Source: UBA7672 sp963718145 (lineage in GTDB: Bacteria > Pseudomonadota > Alphaproteobacteria > Caulobacterales > Hyphomonadaceae). From it: a stretch of DNA of 64,000 bases. Position numbers and translations under genes: made by a program. A model generated the notes under the pieces. The model was given only the letters and a program-made list of their open reading frames with translations. It did no database searches and was not told the DNA's origin. The stretch covers positions 310,001 to 374,000 of the forward strand of contig CAVQYJ010000020.1 of the NCBI GenBank assembly GCA_963718145.1, given 5' to 3'. Within the stretch, counting starts at the first letter, position 1. Every line of letters starts with the position of its first letter. Below, piece by piece: positions 63,303 through 64,000 of this stretch.

Positions 63303-64000
63303 ATGACCGCCAGCCAGCGCCCCATTGGAGGGCCCCCCAAAGGACGCGGACCGTCCTCGACCGCGTTTGCGGCGATGGACCGGCGCAGCCGCGACATATT
63401 CCGGGAAATCGTGCAGTCCTATCTCGACACCGGCGAGCCGGTGGGCTCGCGGACGATCTCGCGGCGAGGCGTCAATCTATCGCCCGCCTCCATCCGCAAC
63501 ATCATGTCGGATCTGGCCGAGATGGGGCTGATCGACTCGCCCCACACCTCCGCGGGGCGCATACCGACCCATGCCGGTCTGCGCATCTTCGTCGACAGCC
63601 TGATGCAGCTTGGCGAGCCGGCCGAGACGGACAAGCGCGCCATCGAGGCGCGGCTGGCTGGCTCGGGCCGCCGGATGGAGAATGTGCTCGCGGAGGCTTC
63701 CGAAATCCTGTCGGGCGTCGTCGGCGGCGCGGGGCTGGTGTCGACGCCCGCACAGGATGCGCCGATCCGGCATATCGAGTTCGTGCGGATTTCTTCCGAG
63801 CAGGCGCTGGCCGTGATTGTCGCAGAATCCGGCGATGTCGAGAACCGCGTGCTCGCCCTGCCCCCCGGCCTGCCGGCGTCCTCCCTGATCGAGGCGGGCA
63901 ATTATCTCAACGCCCGCATGAAGGGCCGCACGCTGGGGGAGGCGCGCGAGACGGTGCTGGGCGAGGTCCGCTCGCGTAAGGCGCTGCTGGACCAGACGGC
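63303..64000 (+). CDS. hrcA: Heat-inducible transcription repressor HrcA, 5' part
   Basis: The first 232 codons run to the window end. The winged-helix N-terminus shows RSRDIFREIVQSYLDTGEPVGSRT (part) and LSPASIRNIMSDLAEMGLI, then HTSAGRIPTHAGLRIFVD, all HrcA signatures. It represses groESL/dnaK-type operons through CIRCE. The rest, and grpE which usually follows, are outside. ATG 63303 precedes a Gly/Pro-rich 20-residue extension. Confidence 0.95.
   Translation, partial: MTASQRPIGGPPKGRGPSSTAFAAMDRRSRDIFREIVQSYLDTGEPVGSRTISRRGVNLSPASIRNIMSDLAEMGLIDSPHTSAGRIPTHAGLRIFVDSLMQLGEPAETDKRAIEARLAGSGRRMENVLAEASEILSGVVGGAGLVSTPAQDAPIRHIEFVRISSEQALAVIVAESGDVENRVLALPPGLPASSLIEAGNYLNARMKGRTLGEARETVLGEVRSRKALLDQT

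Overview
The window is about 65% G+C, gene-dense chromosomal DNA from an alphaproteobacterium, most likely Caulobacterales (Hyphomonadaceae-like). That placement is an inference from three things. The block orders are typical of alphaproteobacteria: tsaB-rimI-fur-miaB-phoH-ybeY-corC-lnt-(HTH)-metK, mutS/glnD-murJ-trpS, and hrcA/rph-rdgB-hemW-lppC-rsmI-yraN. An alphaproteobacterial GTTC-N7-GTTC LexA box lies before comM. Class members such as a DUF1674 protein, an Nfu scaffold protein and a MaeB-type malic enzyme are present. No rRNA, tRNA, IS element, prophage or CRISPR was seen.

Layout. Positions 1-5000 hold the N-terminus of a response regulator, argG, a SOUL-domain lipoprotein, a TIR-transmembrane-SUMF1/FGE fusion protein and a divergent VWA protein. 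Positions 5000-14800 are a minus-strand run: purH, a CapD/FlaA1-type sugar-nucleotide dehydratase, a heparinase II/III family protein, rpe, a TPR membrane protein with its membrane partner, a glycine-zipper lipoprotein and rsmB. Positions 14800-19300 are accessory: a perfect 27-bp inverted repeat, a pectinesterase-like lipoprotein, an HtpX-like protease, a DUF1674 protein, a 44-aa membrane protein with a C/U-rich 3' UTR, and a TetR regulator. Positions 19300-40000 are mostly housekeeping: gpsA, an exported methyltransferase, trmB, metK, lnt and the tsaB-to-corC operon, nfu, usp, trpS, murJ and glnD. Positions 40400-42000 carry a pnuC-nadR NAD-salvage pair. Positions 42000-42650 hold the most unusual locus: three tandem paralogous 40-49-aa hydrophobic peptides, each behind a duplicated leader, downstream of a textbook sigma-54 promoter. 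The rest is mutS, maeB, an AmpG-like permease with a hybrid kinase, gshB, an SOS-controlled comM, the rsmI/lppC divergent pair, hemW and rdgB. A small accessory insert follows (DUF2975/XRE pair and HigBA toxin-antitoxin), then a Nudix enzyme, rph and the start of hrcA.

How the genes fit together. The housekeeping blocks are tightly packed with many 4-nt ATGA or GTGA stop/start overlaps (8654, 12094, 20629, 26901, 27920, 30249, 40956, 49668), so translation is probably coupled. Three genes (ybeY, a rutE-like nitroreductase and murJ, the last with four breaks) are interrupted by net +1 insertions. Because two of them are normally essential or important, uncorrected insertion errors are as likely as true pseudogenes. 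Promoter-level signals visible by eye are sigma-54 (42616-42631), LexA (52692-52706), a sigma-32-like site before hrcA, a TetR operator over a probably leaderless promoter, and palindromes before metK, higBA and the DUF2975 gene.
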